A stretch of 64,000 nt of DNA from the NCBI GenBank assembly GCA_030448105.1, contig JAUJNP010000007.1, positions 1 to 64,000 of the forward strand, in the 5' to 3' direction. The stretch is from Acidimicrobiales bacterium (GTDB lineage Bacteria; Actinomycetota; Acidimicrobiia; Acidimicrobiales; Iamiaceae). Under the pieces are notes generated by a model that searched no databases, was not told the DNA's origin, and was given only the letters and a program-made list of their open reading frames with translations. Each line of letters starts with the position of its first letter. Within the stretch, counting starts at the first letter, position 1. Below are positions 7,028-17,744 of the stretch, piece after piece. Both the position numbers and the translations under genes were made by a program.

Positions 7028-8383
7028 ATGGAGTCCACGGTCGAGCCGCTCGAGGGCAACAAGGTCAAGGTCTCGGTCACCGTGGAGGAGACCGAGTTCG
7101 ACCATGAGGTCGACGCTGCCTTCCGCCGCATCGCCCGCGAGGTGCGCATCCCGGGCTTCCGTCCCGGCAAGGTGCCCCGCCGCATCCTGGAGGCCCGCGT
7201 CGGCACCGAGGCGGCCCGGGCCGACGCCCTGCAGCACGCCCTGCCGGAGTACTACGCCAAGGCCGTCACCGAGCACGACGTCGACGTGATCGCCGCCCCC
7301 GACATCGACATCACCTCCGGCCAGGAGACCGGCTCGGTGGCGTTCGACGCCGTGGTGGAGGTGCGGCCCCAGATCGTCATCGGCGGCTACGACAGCCTCC
7401 GGGTCACAATCGAGCGCCCCGAGGCGACCGACGACGACATCGACGCCCGCATCGACCACCTCCGCGAGCAGTACGCCGACCTGCAGACCGCCGACCGGCC
7501 GGCGCGCGACGGCGACCACGTCTCCATCGACATCGCCGGCTCCCAGGGCGGTGAGCCGCTCTCGGGGCTCACCGCCTCGGACTACCTCTACGAGGTCGGC
7601 AGCGGGTCGGTCGTGCCGGCCATGGACGAACAGCTCCGCGGGGCCAAGGTGGGCGACATCCTCACCTTCACCGCCGATCACCCGGATCCGAGCGAAGAGC
7701 CGGTCGACTTCCGCATCCTGGTGAAGGACGTGAAGGAGAAGGTGCTTCCCGAGCCTGACGACACCTGGGCGGCGGAGGCGTCGGAGTTCGAGACCTACGC
7801 CGAGCTGCGGGCCGACGTGGCCAAGCGGCTGGGGCTGATGAAGGTGGTCTCGGCCCAGATGGCCCTGCAGGAGCGCACGGGCGAGGCGTTGGCCGCGCTG
7901 GTCAGCGAGGAGGTGCCCGAACCCCTGGTCAACGCCGAGATGCAGAACCGCCTCCAGGACCTGGCCATGCGGCTCCAGGCCCAGGGCATGGAGCTCGGCC
8001 AGTACCTGGAGGCCACCGGCACCGACCAGGAGAGCTTCGTCGAGGACCTCCGCTCCACCGCCACGTCCGCCGTGCGGGTCGACCTCGCCCTGCGGGCGGT
8101 GGCCGACGCCGAGGGCATCGAGGCCACCGACGAGGACCTCGAAGCCGAGTACGCGTCGGTGGCCGAGCGGGTGAAGGAGACCCGCAAGGAGGTCCGGCGC
8201 CGCTTCGAGCGCGCCGACCAGGTGTCGGCGGTACGCTCCGACGTCAGGAAGCGCAAGGCTCTCGAGTGGCTCCTGGAGCAGGTCGAGGTGGTCGACGAGG
8301 CCGGAGCACCGATCGACCGCAGCCTGCTCGAGATCCCGAGCGAGACCCCCGAGGACACCGCCGAGACGGGAGAGGAAGAGTGA
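7028..8383 (+). CDS. tig: Trigger factor, ribosome-bound chaperone and peptidyl-prolyl isomerase
   Basis: This 451-residue protein has the full trigger-factor layout. The N-terminal ribosome-binding domain carries the signature [13 protein letters not shown] (about residues 42-54). A PPIase FKBP-like domain follows (about 155-240, [17 protein letters not shown]), and then a long helical C-terminal chaperone domain rich in charged residues. It meets nascent chains at the exit tunnel. ATG 7028 is the first start, follows the -10 at a leaderless distance and begins [20 protein letters not shown], as in homologues. The stop overlaps the clpP GTG by four bases, so the chaperone and the protease are made together. 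Confidence 0.97.
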   Translation: MESTVEPLEGNKVKVSVTVEETEFDHEVDAAFRRIAREVRIPGFRPGKVPRRILEARVGTEAARADALQHALPEYYAKAVTEHDVDVIAAPDIDITSGQETGSVAFDAVVEVRPQIVIGGYDSLRVTIERPEATDDDIDARIDHLREQYADLQTADRPARDGDHVSIDIAGSQGGEPLSGLTASDYLYEVGSGSVVPAMDEQLRGAKVGDILTFTADHPDPSEEPVDFRILVKDVKEKVLPEPDDTWAAEASEFETYAELRADVAKRLGLMKVVSAQMALQERTGEALAALVSEEVPEPLVNAEMQNRLQDLAMRLQAQGMELGQYLEATGTDQESFVEDLRSTATSAVRVDLALRAVADAEGIEATDEDLEAEYASVAERVKETRKEVRRRFERADQVSAVRSDVRKRKALEWLLEQVEVVDEAGAPIDRSLLEIPSETPEDTAETGEEE

Positions 8384-9021
8384 CCATCCAGCCCGCCTAC
8401 AACTACCTGGTGCCGACGGTGGTGGAGCAGACCAACCGGGGCGAGCGCGCCTTCGACCTCTACTCCCGGCTGCTCAAGGACCACATCATCTTCCTGGGCA
8501 CGCCCATCGACGACACCATCGCCAACCTGGTCTGCGCCCAGCTGCTGCACCTCGAGTCGGAGAACCCCGACAAGGACATCAACGTCTACATCAACTCGCC
8601 CGGCGGTGACATCACCGCCCTGTTCGCCATCTACGACACCCTCCAGTACGTCAAGCCCGACATCACCACGATCTGCTTCGGGCAGGCGGCCTCGGCGGCG
8701 GCCGTGCTGCTGGCCGCGGGCACGCCGGGCAAGCGCCTGGCCCTGCCCCACGCCCGCGTGCTGCTGCACCAGCCGTGGGGCCAGGGCGGCGGGCAGGCCA
8801 CCGACATCGAGATCCAGGCCCGCGAGATCATGCGCATGCGGGACCTGCTCGACCAGATCCTCGCCCGCCACACCGGCCAGACGGTGGAGCGCATCAGCAA
8901 GGACACCGACCGCGACTTCGTGCTGTCCGCGGAGCAGGCCAGGGAGTACGGCATCATCGACGAGGTGATCTCCGCCCGGGAGCTCGCCGACAACCGCGGC
9001 CCGATCACGGCTGCCAGCTGA
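8380..9021 (+). CDS. clpP: ATP-dependent Clp protease proteolytic subunit
   Basis: This 213-residue serine protease forms the tetradecameric chamber fed by ClpX. The catalytic triad is Ser105 (GQAASAAAV, where most ClpPs have Met after the Ser), His130 (LLHQPWG) and Asp179 (KDTDRD), with the same spacing as the E. coli enzyme. GTG 8380 overlaps the tig stop (GTGA). No long propeptide is present. Actinobacteria usually carry two clpP genes; only one is in this window, so a second copy may lie elsewhere. Confidence 0.96.
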   Translation: MTIQPAYNYLVPTVVEQTNRGERAFDLYSRLLKDHIIFLGTPIDDTIANLVCAQLLHLESENPDKDINVYINSPGGDITALFAIYDTLQYVKPDITTICFGQAASAAAVLLAAGTPGKRLALPHARVLLHQPWGQGGGQATDIEIQAREIMRMRDLLDQILARHTGQTVERISKDTDRDFVLSAEQAREYGIIDEVISARELADNRGPITAAS

Positions 9022-9049
9022 CCGACCGTCCTACAGGGGGAAGAGAAGC

Positions 9050-10330
9050 GTGGCCAAGTTCGGAGACGGGGGGGAGCTGCTGAAGTGCTCCTTCTGCGGC
9101 AAGTCGCAGAAGCAGGTGAAGAAGCTCATCGCCGGACCGGGCGTCTACATCTGCGACGAGTGCATCGACCTGTGCAACGAGATCATCGAGGAAGAGCTCT
9201 CCGAGACCTCCGAGCTGAACTTCGGTGACCTGCCGAAGCCGAAGGAGATCTTCGAGTTCCTGAACGACTACATCATCGGCCAGGACCACGCCAAGCGCAT
9301 CCTGTCGGTGGCGGTCTACAACCACTACAAGCGGATCCAGCTCGGCACCGGCCACCACCACGGCGACGACGTCGAGCTGGCCAAGTCGAACATCCTGCTC
9401 ATCGGGCCCACCGGCTGCGGCAAGACCCTGCTCGCCCAGACCCTCGCCCGCATGTTGAACGTGCCCTTCGCCATCGCCGACGCCACCGCCCTCACCGAGG
9501 CCGGCTACGTGGGCGAGGACGTCGAGAACATCCTGCTGAAGCTGATCCAGGCGGCCGACTACGACGTCAAGAAGGCCGAGACCGGGATCATCTACATCGA
9601 CGAGATCGACAAGGTGGCCCGCAAGGCCGAGAACCCCTCGATCACCCGGGACGTGTCCGGCGAGGGCGTGCAGCAGGCGCTGCTGAAGATCCTGGAGGGC
9701 ACCACCGCGTCGGTGCCGCCCCAGGGGGGTCGCAAGCACCCCCACCAGGAGTTCATCCAGATCGACACCACCAACATCCTCTTCATCTGCGGTGGCGCCT
9801 TCGCCGGGATCGAGCGGATCATCGAGAGCCGGGCGGGGGCCAAGGGTGTGGGCTTCGGCGCCGACATCCGCCGCTCCGACGAGAAGGATGTGGGCGAGCT
9901 GCTCGGCCAGGTCCTGCCCGAGGACCTGCTCAAGTTCGGCCTCATCCCCGAGTTCATCGGCCGCCTGCCGGTCATCGGGGCGGTGTCCAACCTCGACCGC
10001 GACGCCCTCATCCGCATCCTCGTCGAACCCAAGAACGCTCTGGTGAAGCAGTACCGCAAGTTCTTCGACTTCGAGAACGTGGAGCTCGAGTTCTCCGACG
10101 ACGCCCTCGACGCGGTGGCCGACCAGGCCATCCTGCGGGGCACCGGGGCCCGGGGCCTGCGGGCGATCCTCGAGGAGGTGCTGCTCAACGTCCAGTTCGA
10201 CCTGCCCGGCCGCACCGATGTGGAGAAGTGCGTGATCGACGCCTCGGTGGTGCTCGACAAGGTCAACCCCACGCTCGTGCCCCGCACCTCCGAGCGCCGC
10301 ACCCAGCGGCCGCGCCGCGCCGCTTCCTGA
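9050..10330 (+). CDS. clpX: Clp protease ATP-binding subunit ClpX
   Basis: This 426-residue AAA+ unfoldase delivers substrates to ClpP. The N-terminal C4 zinc finger is complete (CSFCGK ... CDECIDLC). It is followed by Walker A GPTGCGKT (residues 119-126), Walker [10 protein letters not shown], the substrate-gripping pore loop of this family and sensor-2 GARGLR. The GTG 9050 start has a strong purine-rich ribosome-binding site (AGGGGGAAGAG) just upstream, unlike the leaderless tig. It lies 28 bases after clpP, in the conserved tig-clpP-clpX order. Confidence 0.97.
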   Translation: MAKFGDGGELLKCSFCGKSQKQVKKLIAGPGVYICDECIDLCNEIIEEELSETSELNFGDLPKPKEIFEFLNDYIIGQDHAKRILSVAVYNHYKRIQLGTGHHHGDDVELAKSNILLIGPTGCGKTLLAQTLARMLNVPFAIADATALTEAGYVGEDVENILLKLIQAADYDVKKAETGIIYIDEIDKVARKAENPSITRDVSGEGVQQALLKILEGTTASVPPQGGRKHPHQEFIQIDTTNILFICGGAFAGIERIIESRAGAKGVGFGADIRRSDEKDVGELLGQVLPEDLLKFGLIPEFIGRLPVIGAVSNLDRDALIRILVEPKNALVKQYRKFFDFENVELEFSDDALDAVADQAILRGTGARGLRAILEEVLLNVQFDLPGRTDVEKCVIDASVVLDKVNPTLVPRTSERRTQRPRRAAS

Positions 10331-10402
10331 GGCCGTCGTCGGCCTCGGGCCGGGCGGTCGGGTAGGTTCCGCATCCCGGTCGGCGATGCGGAGGACGGTT
10401 CG

Positions 10403-11014
10403 ATGCACAAGGCGTTGAAGGGGGCGCTGCTCGGCGCCGCCGTGGGGGCGGGGGTGGCGGTCATGCGGGCACAGCGCAATCCCGACGGTTCCGACGACGT
10501 GGCCCAGGAGGCCGCGAAGGGAGCCGCCGCCGGCGCCGTGGCCGGCGGGCTGGTCGGCCTCTTCCTCCAGTGGCGGGCCTCGCACCGGGCCGCCAAGGCG
10601 GCGAGGGCGTTGGCCGGTCGCGGGGTTCGGGGCCGGGTGACCAGGCAGGCCGAGCGGGTGGCCGACCGGGTGCTGGATGCCGCCGGGGCCGCCCTCGTAC
10701 CCGTGGAGCAGCTGGCCGAGAAGGCCAACTCAACCTTCTTCGAGCTGGCCGAGGTGGCCATCGACGCCGCCCGGCCGCGGGCCGAGACGGCCCGGGAGAA
10801 GGCCGAGCACGCCGCCGAGGTGGCCCGGGAGAGGGCCGCCGACGTGGCCGAGCGGGCCCGGCCGGTGGTGCGAGAGGTGGCCACCACCGCCGTCGACCGG
10901 GCCGAGGCGGTGGGGGAGCGGGTGCGCGAGGCCGCCCTCGACGTGGCCGAGACCACCACGAAGCGGCTGAGCGACCCCAGCGGCGAGCCCCGCCTCCTCC
11001 TCGTCGGCCGCTGA
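10403..11014 (+). CDS. Alanine-rich hypothetical protein with glycine-zipper segment
   Basis: This 203-residue protein has an N-terminal small-residue hydrophobic region (LLGAAVGAGVAVM, then GAAAGAVAGGLVGLFLQW) like a glycine-zipper membrane insert. A long alanine/glutamate/arginine helix full of heptad repeats follows (about 60-190), likely a coiled coil. I recognise no family. A possible -10 (TAGGTT, 10363-10368) and a weak purine-rich site (GGAGGAC) precede ATG 10403. It sits alone between clpX and folC. The codon pattern and the clean start argue that it is real. Confidence 0.6.
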   Translation: MHKALKGALLGAAVGAGVAVMRAQRNPDGSDDVAQEAAKGAAAGAVAGGLVGLFLQWRASHRAAKAARALAGRGVRGRVTRQAERVADRVLDAAGAALVPVEQLAEKANSTFFELAEVAIDAARPRAETAREKAEHAAEVARERAADVAERARPVVREVATTAVDRAEAVGERVREAALDVAETTTKRLSDPSGEPRLLLVGR

Positions 11015-11085
11015 GGGGTCGCCGCCGCCGTTTTGGCGGTCATGCCTGCGGTTCGATCGCCTCCGGTGCTCGGCAGGGCCGCCGG

Positions 11086-11091
11086 TAGGCT
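11086..11091 (+). promoter_or_regulatory. -10 element of folC (leaderless)
   Basis: TAGGCT is placed ten bases before GTG 11102. The same hexamer at nearly the same distance precedes the radical-SAM gene and obgE, which supports both the promoter and the chosen GTG. Confidence 0.5.
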
Positions 11092-11101
11092 GGCCGGTGC
11101 C

Positions 11102-12409
11102 GTGAACCTGCCGAGCGCGCTGCGCTACCTCGATTCCCACGTCAACCTCGAGGCCACTGCCGGCTCGGTGCACGGCCTGTCGCTCGAGCGCATGAAGGAG
11201 CTGTGCGCCGTGCTGGGCGATCCGCAGCACGCGTACCCGGTGGTCCACGTCACCGGCACCAACGGCAAGGGCTCGACGGTGCGGATGATCTCGGCGTTGC
11301 TGCGGGCCGCCGGGCTGTCGGTGGGCACCTACACCAGCCCCCACCTGGAGCGGATCAACGAGCGCCTGGCGTGGGACGGCGCCGAGATCGACGACGACGC
11401 CCTCGGCGAGGCCATCGGGGCGGTGGCGGCCGTCGAGTCGATGGCCGGGGTGCGGCCCTCCTACTTCGAGATCCTCACCGCCGCCGCCTTCGCGTGGTTC
11501 GCCGACCTCGCAGTCGACGTGGCCGTGGTGGAGGTCGGGCTGCTGGGACGCTACGACGCCACCAACGTGGCCGACGCGTCGGTGGCGGTCCTCACCAACG
11601 TGGGCCGCGACCACACCGACGGCCGGGGCGCGTGGCGGGCCGCCATCGCCGAGGAGAAGGCCGGGATCGTCAAGCCCGGCAGCCACTTCGTCCTGGGCGA
11701 GGCCGACCCCGACCTGCGCCCGGTCTTGGCCGACGCCACCCCCCGGGTCGCCTCGGTCTGGGTGAGGGGGGCGGACTTCGACTGTGAGGTGAACCGGGTG
11801 GCCCACGGCGGCCGGCTGGTCGACCTGCGCACCCCGAAGGCCAACGTGGAGGAGGTGTTCCTGCCCCTCCACGGCGCCCACCAGGGCGACAACGCCGCCA
11901 TCGCCCTGGCCGCGGCCGAGGCCTTCTTCGACCGCCCCCTCGGCGACGACCTGGTCACCGACGCCTTCGCCCGGGTGCGGCTCCCCGGCCGCTTCGAGGT
12001 GGTCGACCGCGACCCCACGGTCGTCCTCGACGGCGCCCACAACGTCGACGGCGCCGCCGCCGCCGCCCGGACCCTGGCCGAGGACTTCACCCTCTCCGGC
12101 TCGGTCATCCTCGTCGTCGGCCTGCTCGAGGGGCGCGACCCGACCGAGGTGCTCGAGGCGCTCTGGGCGACCGAGGCCGGGTTCCTGGTGGCCTGCACGC
12201 CGCCGTCGCCGCGAGCCATCCCCGCGCCCGTGCTCGCCGCCGCCGCCGAGCGCCTCGGCATCCCCGCCGAGGCCGTGTCCTCGGTGCCCGACGCTGTCAC
12301 CCGCGCCCTCGCCGTGGCCGGGCCCGACGACCTCGTGCTCGTGACCGGATCCCTCTACGTGGTGGGCGAGGCCCGCCGGTCGCTGCTCGCCCGTGAGGTG
12401 GACGCATGA
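11102..12409 (+). CDS. folC: Folylpolyglutamate/dihydrofolate synthase
   Basis: This 435-residue Mur-ligase-family enzyme adds glutamates to folates in the cytoplasm. It has the P-loop TGTNGKGS (about residues 51-58), the folate-binding segment SPHLERINER, the central EVGLLGRYDATN, and the C-terminal ligase domain with LDGAHNVDGA. GTG 11102 was chosen because VNLPSALRYLDSHVN matches the usual N-terminus and lies ten bases after a -10 element. The frame itself is open to a TTG at 11033. The stop overlaps the map ATG (ATGA). Usual FolC motif DATN is preceded by Tyr rather than Leu, a minor change. Confidence 0.94.
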   Translation: MNLPSALRYLDSHVNLEATAGSVHGLSLERMKELCAVLGDPQHAYPVVHVTGTNGKGSTVRMISALLRAAGLSVGTYTSPHLERINERLAWDGAEIDDDALGEAIGAVAAVESMAGVRPSYFEILTAAAFAWFADLAVDVAVVEVGLLGRYDATNVADASVAVLTNVGRDHTDGRGAWRAAIAEEKAGIVKPGSHFVLGEADPDLRPVLADATPRVASVWVRGADFDCEVNRVAHGGRLVDLRTPKANVEEVFLPLHGAHQGDNAAIALAAAEAFFDRPLGDDLVTDAFARVRLPGRFEVVDRDPTVVLDGAHNVDGAAAAARTLAEDFTLSGSVILVVGLLEGRDPTEVLEALWATEAGFLVACTPPSPRAIPAPVLAAAAERLGIPAEAVSSVPDAVTRALAVAGPDDLVLVTGSLYVVGEARRSLLAREVDA

Positions 12410-13374
12410 GCCAGCTCGACACGCGCAAGCTCGGAGCCAACGACCCCTGCTGGTGCGGCAGCGGCCGCAAGTTCAAGCGCTGCCACAAGGTCGCCACCGA
12501 CCGGGTGCAGCGCGCCACCGTCACCCCGATGCGACCGGTGCCGGCGGGGATCGAGCGGCCTCACTACGCGGCGAGCGGGGGCACCAGCCGTCGCGACGAA
12601 GCGATGGTGAAGAGCCCCGAGGTCGTTGACCGGATGCGGCGAACGGGGCGTGCCGCGGCGCAGATCCTCCGCCAGCTCGGCGCCGCGGTGGCCCCCGGTG
12701 TCAGCACCGACGAGCTCGACGTGGCCTGCCACGAGGCCTGCATCGCCGCCGGCGGCTACCCGAGCCCGCTCAACTACGGGGCCTTCCCCAAGTCGGTGTG
12801 CACGTCGGTCAACGAGGTGATCTGCCACGGCATCCCCGACACCCGGCAGCTGCGCGACGGCGACATCGTCAACCTCGATGTCACCCTGTTCCGGGAGGGC
12901 GTCCACGGCGACACCAACGCCACCTTCCTCGTCGGCACCGTCGACGACGCCTCCCGTCACCTGGTGCGGGTCACCCGCGAGTGCCTCGAGCGCGGCATCG
13001 CCGCCGTCCGCCCCGGCCGTCCCGTCTCCGACATCGGCCGGGCCATCCAGGCCCACGCCGAGGCCAACCGCCTGGCCGTGGTGCGGTCCTTCGTCGGCCA
13101 CGGTGTCGGCACGGAGTTCCACACCGCCCCCGAGGTCCTCCACTACTACGACCCACGGGCCTCGGTGGTGATGGAGCCCGGCATGACCTTCACCATCGAA
13201 CCGATGATCGCCGCCGGAGCGTGGCAGCACCGGCTGTGGGACGACGGCTGGACGGCGGTCACCGTCGACGGCCGCCGTTCGGCCCAGTTCGAGCACACCG
13301 TGATCGTCACCGACGATGGCGTCGAGGTCCTCACCCTCCATCCGGACCGGGCATGGAGCGGCTGGCTGGGTTAG
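12406..13374 (+). CDS. map: Methionine aminopeptidase type I with SEC-C zinc tail at the N-terminus
   Basis: This 322-residue enzyme removes the initiator Met from new proteins. An N-terminal SEC-C motif (DPCWCGSGRKFKRCH, residues about 14-28), which binds zinc and probably helps ribosome contact, marks type Ic enzymes. The pita-bread domain has the five metal ligands: Asp in NLDVTL, Asp in HGDTNA, His in VGHGVG, Glu in TIEPM and Glu in FEHTV. The ATG overlaps the folC stop by four bases. The product acts on chains emerging at the same exit tunnel as trigger factor. Confidence 0.95.
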   Translation: MSQLDTRKLGANDPCWCGSGRKFKRCHKVATDRVQRATVTPMRPVPAGIERPHYAASGGTSRRDEAMVKSPEVVDRMRRTGRAAAQILRQLGAAVAPGVSTDELDVACHEACIAAGGYPSPLNYGAFPKSVCTSVNEVICHGIPDTRQLRDGDIVNLDVTLFREGVHGDTNATFLVGTVDDASRHLVRVTRECLERGIAAVRPGRPVSDIGRAIQAHAEANRLAVVRSFVGHGVGTEFHTAPEVLHYYDPRASVVMEPGMTFTIEPMIAAGAWQHRLWDDGWTAVTVDGRRSAQFEHTVIVTDDGVEVLTLHPDRAWSGWLG

Positions 13375-13503
13375 CCGACCTGGCGGCGCCGGCCGTACGG
13401 ATCCTTGGGCCGGGGCGCGATCCCGCGAACCACCTCGGGACTGCGAGAGCTGCTCAACCCGCCCGTGTAAACAAAACGGGCCGCCCAGGGTGTAGAGGTA
13501 GGT

Positions 13504-14049
13504 GTGGGAGCGAAACCGTCGGACACGGTCATCTCTGACCTCTTCGATGACCACTACCGCGCATTGGTTGCGACCGCCTACGTGATGGTCCGTGACCGTG
13601 GCTTGGCCGAGGAGATCGCCCAAGAGGCCTTCGTCCGCCTGATCGACCGGTGGGAACGGTTGCAGCACTTCGAGACCCCGCAGAACTGGCTGCGGCTGGT
13701 GACGGTCCGCCTCGCGGGCCGTTATAGGCTCCGTCGCTGGCGCGAGGGTCTGGGCGCGCCGGGCCGGGAGTCGGCGGCGCCCAGCCTGCCGTCCGGCGTC
13801 GGGAACGCGGTCACGGCGGCCATGGCCGCGCTTAGCCCCCTCGACCGCAAGGCGGTAGCCCTGCGCTACTTCGCCGACCAGTCGATTCAGCAGATCGCCC
13901 GCGAGTTGGACATGGCCGAGAGCACCGTCCGTGTCCACCTACATCGCGGCCGAAACGGCATCAAGGCCCGCCTGTCTCCCGAAATAGCCGAGGCCTGGAG
14001 TCGGTCCAGCGCGGCCCCACTACGAGCCGATTCGGCGACCAAGGAGTAG
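13504..14049 (+). CDS. ECF-type RNA polymerase sigma factor
   Basis: This 181-residue protein has sigma-70 region 2 (FDDHYRALVATAYVMVRD, then EEIAQEAFVRLIDRW) and region 4 (LSPLDRKAVALRYFADQS, then ESTVRVHLHRG) joined by a short linker, without regions 1 or 3. GTG 13504 follows GTAGAGGTAG. The next gene, four bases on, encodes a membrane protein with a short cytoplasmic N-terminus that may act as its anti-sigma partner. An A-rich stretch (GTAAACAAAAC, about 13467-13477) in the upstream gap may be part of an autoregulated promoter. The target genes are unknown. Confidence 0.85.
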   Translation: MGAKPSDTVISDLFDDHYRALVATAYVMVRDRGLAEEIAQEAFVRLIDRWERLQHFETPQNWLRLVTVRLAGRYRLRRWREGLGAPGRESAAPSLPSGVGNAVTAAMAALSPLDRKAVALRYFADQSIQQIARELDMAESTVRVHLHRGRNGIKARLSPEIAEAWSRSSAAPLRADSATKE

Positions 14050-14053
14050 ATGG

Positions 14054-15046
14054 ATGAGCGATGAAGAGTTCATGTTCGAGGCAGCTCGGGACGTGCGCCG
14101 ATCGCTGGAACTGGACGTCGGCGCCGCCCGGCGGCGAATCGAGACGAAGGTCCGCCACCGGCGCCGCTCTCGGAAGCTGATGGCGGGTGGCGGTGCCCTG
14201 GTCCTTGTGGCCGCGGTTGCCATGCTGGTCTTGGGCGGGACGGACCCCGGCGACGAGGACGTGGTGGCGGGACCTGGGCCAAGTACCGCCCAGCCCAGCT
14301 CTAGCACCGCTACGGCGCTGCCCATTACGTCGGGGTCCTCGGCCCCCTCTACGACGGCTCCGCTGACCGAGACCGAGGTGATACGGGTCGAAACTCTGGT
14401 GGGGGACATCTTCGAGCTCACGGTTCCCCGCGCGCCCGCCTTTGCGAAGCCGATAGTCGTGCATTACCCGTCGACGACGGGCGTCAGCCCAGGCAAGGCC
14501 GTCAGCTCCACCGTGGAGCGGGGATCGGGCGAAGAGGTCGCCCAGGCCTATTGCCGCAACCCAGTCGGACCGGGATGTGTCCCGAGCGAACGGGTCGACT
14601 TTGACAACGGCAATACGTTCGTGCGATGGCGGTTCATCAAGCCCGACGGATCCGTTGGGAGCTCGACCGGCCCCGAGTTGGCCACCGTTTCCAACGGGGA
14701 GTGGACCGTCCTCATCGAGGGCCCGGACGAGGTCGAAGCCCGGCGAGTTGCCGAAGGTCTCACCATCGCCACCAGCGGCACTGGCGGGCCCCGCCTCTCC
14801 TTCGCAGACCCCACCCTGCGGTCCCAGCCCAACCCAACGGGCGATGTCTCCCTCATCTTCCAGGAATCGCCCGATGACATACCGGTCTTCGTGTTCCTCT
14901 CTCACGACTGCTCATCGCTCGCTTCGACCGACGTGAACGATCCGGGCCGGGAGTGCATCGACGGCGTCGGGGTCAGAATTCGCGACGACAATCCCGCCTT
15001 GGCGGCTCAGCTCCGATCGGTGTTCCGGATCAAACGTGTCGCGTGA
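14054..15046 (+). CDS. Single-span membrane protein, probable partner of the sigma factor
   Basis: This 330-residue protein has a basic cytoplasmic N-terminus (about 40 residues, MSDEEFMFEAARDVRRSLEL), one membrane helix (LMAGGGALVLVAAVAMLVL), a Ser/Thr-rich linker and an extracytoplasmic strand-rich domain with a few cysteines. This is the topology of anti-sigma factors. However, no zinc-binding anti-sigma motif (HxxxCxxC) is visible in the N-terminus, so regulation by another mechanism or a plain effector role remains possible. It sits four bases after the sigma gene. AT content is slightly higher than neighbours, as is the sigma gene's. Confidence 0.6.
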   Translation: MSDEEFMFEAARDVRRSLELDVGAARRRIETKVRHRRRSRKLMAGGGALVLVAAVAMLVLGGTDPGDEDVVAGPGPSTAQPSSSTATALPITSGSSAPSTTAPLTETEVIRVETLVGDIFELTVPRAPAFAKPIVVHYPSTTGVSPGKAVSSTVERGSGEEVAQAYCRNPVGPGCVPSERVDFDNGNTFVRWRFIKPDGSVGSSTGPELATVSNGEWTVLIEGPDEVEARRVAEGLTIATSGTGGPRLSFADPTLRSQPNPTGDVSLIFQESPDDIPVFVFLSHDCSSLASTDVNDPGRECIDGVGVRIRDDNPALAAQLRSVFRIKRVA

Positions 15047-15097
15047 CCGGTGGTCGGATCCGTCCGCGCTGAGACGATCACGGCGTCTGCCGCCGTC

Positions 15098-15103
15098 TAC
15101 GGT
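15098..15103 (+). promoter_or_regulatory. -10 element of ndk (leaderless)
   Basis: TACGGT is found eight bases before the ndk ATG with no Shine-Dalgarno sequence between. It matches the layout at tig, folC and obgE. Confidence 0.4.
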
Positions 15104-15111
15104 CGGCCGTC

Positions 15112-15528
15112 ATGACAAACCGGACCTTCGTGATGTGCAAGCCCGACGCGGTGGAGCGGGGCCTGGTGGGTGAGATCGTCGGGCGGCTCGAGCGCAAGGG
15201 GCTGCGCCTGGTCGCCGCCGAGCTGCGGTCGGTCCCCAGGGACCTGGCCGAGGAGCACTACGACGAGCACCGCGGCAAGCCCTTCTACGGCGACCTGGTC
15301 GACTTCCTCACCCGGTCGCCCGTGCTGGCCATGGTGGTCGAGGGCCCCGAGGAGGGCACCTGGCACCTGGTGCGAACGCTCGTGGGCAAGACCAAGGTGG
15401 AGGACGCCCAGCCCGGCTCCATTCGCGGCGACTTCGCCACCACCACCAGCGAGAACCTGGTGCACGGTTCCGACGGCCCGGAGTCCGCCGCCCGCGAGCT
15501 GGCCCTCTGGTTCCCCGGCCTGATCTGA
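15112..15528 (+). CDS. ndk: Nucleoside diphosphate kinase
   Basis: This 138-residue protein equalises nucleoside di- and triphosphate pools through a phosphohistidine. The catalytic His118 lies in ENLVHGSD, and the N-terminal [15 protein letters not shown] and C-terminal [11 protein letters not shown] motifs are complete. The length is normal. It is leaderless by position of the -10. It is followed by a GC hairpin and the mreB promoter, so it is probably monocistronic. Confidence 0.97.
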   Translation: MTNRTFVMCKPDAVERGLVGEIVGRLERKGLRLVAAELRSVPRDLAEEHYDEHRGKPFYGDLVDFLTRSPVLAMVVEGPEEGTWHLVRTLVGKTKVEDAQPGSIRGDFATTTSENLVHGSDGPESAARELALWFPGLI

Positions 15529-15537
15529 GGCACGGCT

Positions 15538-15560
15538 CCCGCCGCCACCGGCCCGGCGGG
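15538..15560 (+). terminator. GC hairpin after ndk
   Basis: A perfect 7-bp stem CCCGCCG/CGGCGGG with a nine-base loop starts 10 bases after the ndk stop. There is no T-run, so it is at best a weak or Rho-assisted terminator. Confidence 0.35.
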
Positions 15561-15564
15561 GCGA

Positions 15565-15594
15565 TTGTTGCGATCCTGTGACGCCACCTAGACT
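15565..15594 (+). promoter_or_regulatory. Probable SigA promoter of the mre operon
   Basis: TTGTTG (15565-15570) and TAGACT (15589-15594) are spaced by 18 bases, about 48 bases before the mreB ATG. This is the only clear two-box promoter among those examined in this window. Confidence 0.5.
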
Positions 15595-15641
15595 CTGGCG
15601 CCAGCGTCGCCGACCCCTGCCCGCGGAGGCACCTGCACCCC

Positions 15642-16681
<1,040 letters not shown>

Positions 16682-16698
16682 CGTCTCCCCCCCCCGAC

Positions 16699-17535
16699 GT
16701 GGCCCTCTCCCGGCGCACCGGACGATCCCGCTTCACGCTGCTCCTGCTGGTCCTTTCATCGGTCACCATCCTCACCCTCGACTTCCGGGGGCCCGGGCCG
16801 GTCGACGGGCTGCGTGACGGCGCCGACAGCGTGGTCAGCCCCGTCCGTTCGGTGACCGACGCGGTGGCCGAGCCCTTCTCCAACGCCTGGGGCGGGGTCA
16901 CCGGCTACGACGACCTCGAGCGGGAGAACGAGGGGCTCCGGCGACGCGTCGACGCCCTCGAGGGCCAGCAGATCGGCGACGCGGTGGCCCGGCGCCAGAA
17001 CGCCGAGCTGAGGCGCCAACTCGCCATCCGCTCCACGAGCGACCTGCCCACCGTCGCCGCCCGGGTGGTGTCCGGGCCGCTCACCAGCTTCGAATCCACC
17101 GTCGAGATCGACCGGGGGAGCGGCGACGGGGTGAAGGAGGGCATGGCGGTGATCACCGACGCCGGCCTCGTGGGCCGAGTCGTGCGGGTCACCGGCGGCC
17201 GCTCGCAGATCGAGCTGCTCACCGACCCGTCCTTCACCCTGGGGGTGCGCCTGGCCGAACAGGGCGACGTCGGCATCGCCCGCGGCACGGGGCGCGGGGG
17301 CACCCTGGAGGTCGACCAGGGCATCGACGGCGACACCGCGGTCAAGCGGGGCGACGCCGTGATCACCAGCGGCCTCGAGGGCAGCGCCTTCCCCCCGGAC
17401 CTGCCGGTCGGGCGGGTCCGGTCGGTGGGCCGCACCGCCGATCGCACCGAGAAGACCCTCGTGCTCGACCCCGCCGCCAACCTCTCGGGGCTCAGCTACC
17501 TCACCGTCCTCCTGTGCGACGAGAACTGCTCGTGA
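16699..17535 (+). CDS. mreC: Rod-shape-determining protein MreC
   Basis: This 278-residue bitopic protein links the MreB filament to extracellular wall synthases. A cytoplasmic basic start is followed by a membrane helix (about residues 11-28, FTLLLLVLSSVTILTL). Next come a coiled coil (about 70-110) and the paired beta domains with the MreC signatures ARVVSGP and GLVGRVVRV. It ends with two cysteines (LLCDENCS), unusual for the family. GTG 16699 lies 17 bases after mreB; a run of nine C precedes it and no clear ribosome-binding site is present. Confidence 0.93.
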   Translation: MALSRRTGRSRFTLLLLVLSSVTILTLDFRGPGPVDGLRDGADSVVSPVRSVTDAVAEPFSNAWGGVTGYDDLERENEGLRRRVDALEGQQIGDAVARRQNAELRRQLAIRSTSDLPTVAARVVSGPLTSFESTVEIDRGSGDGVKEGMAVITDAGLVGRVVRVTGGRSQIELLTDPSFTLGVRLAEQGDVGIARGTGRGGTLEVDQGIDGDTAVKRGDAVITSGLEGSAFPPDLPVGRVRSVGRTADRTEKTLVLDPAANLSGLSYLTVLLCDENCS

Positions 17536-17726
17536 CGCGACATTGGCCCCTCCTCCGCTTCGCTCCCCTGGGGCGGCTTCGCCATCCGGCTGTCATGCTG
17601 GGGGCTGCTCCGCCTGGCGGCTGCGCAGCGTGACGCCACATTGCGACCTTCGTCGCTTCGCTCCTCAGGTCGGGCTTCGCCATCCGGCTGTCATGCTCCG
17701 CGCTGCTCCGCCTGGCGGCTGCGCAC
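17531..17726 (+). repeat. Two tandem copies of a 98-bp intergenic repeat
   Basis: Units at 17531-17628 and 17629-17726 both start CGTGACGC.ACATTG and end CTGCTCCGCCTGGCGGCTGC. The second half, GGCTTCGCCATCCGGCTGTC onward, is almost identical between them. The core CCGCCTGGCGG is a near-perfect palindrome and can form a hairpin. A related repeat in inverse orientation lies at 55057-55226. It begins inside the last codons of mreC and fills the gap to mreD. Function unknown; resembles REP-like elements in habit. Confidence 0.8.
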
Positions 17727-17744
17727 GCGTGGTGAACTCCTGAG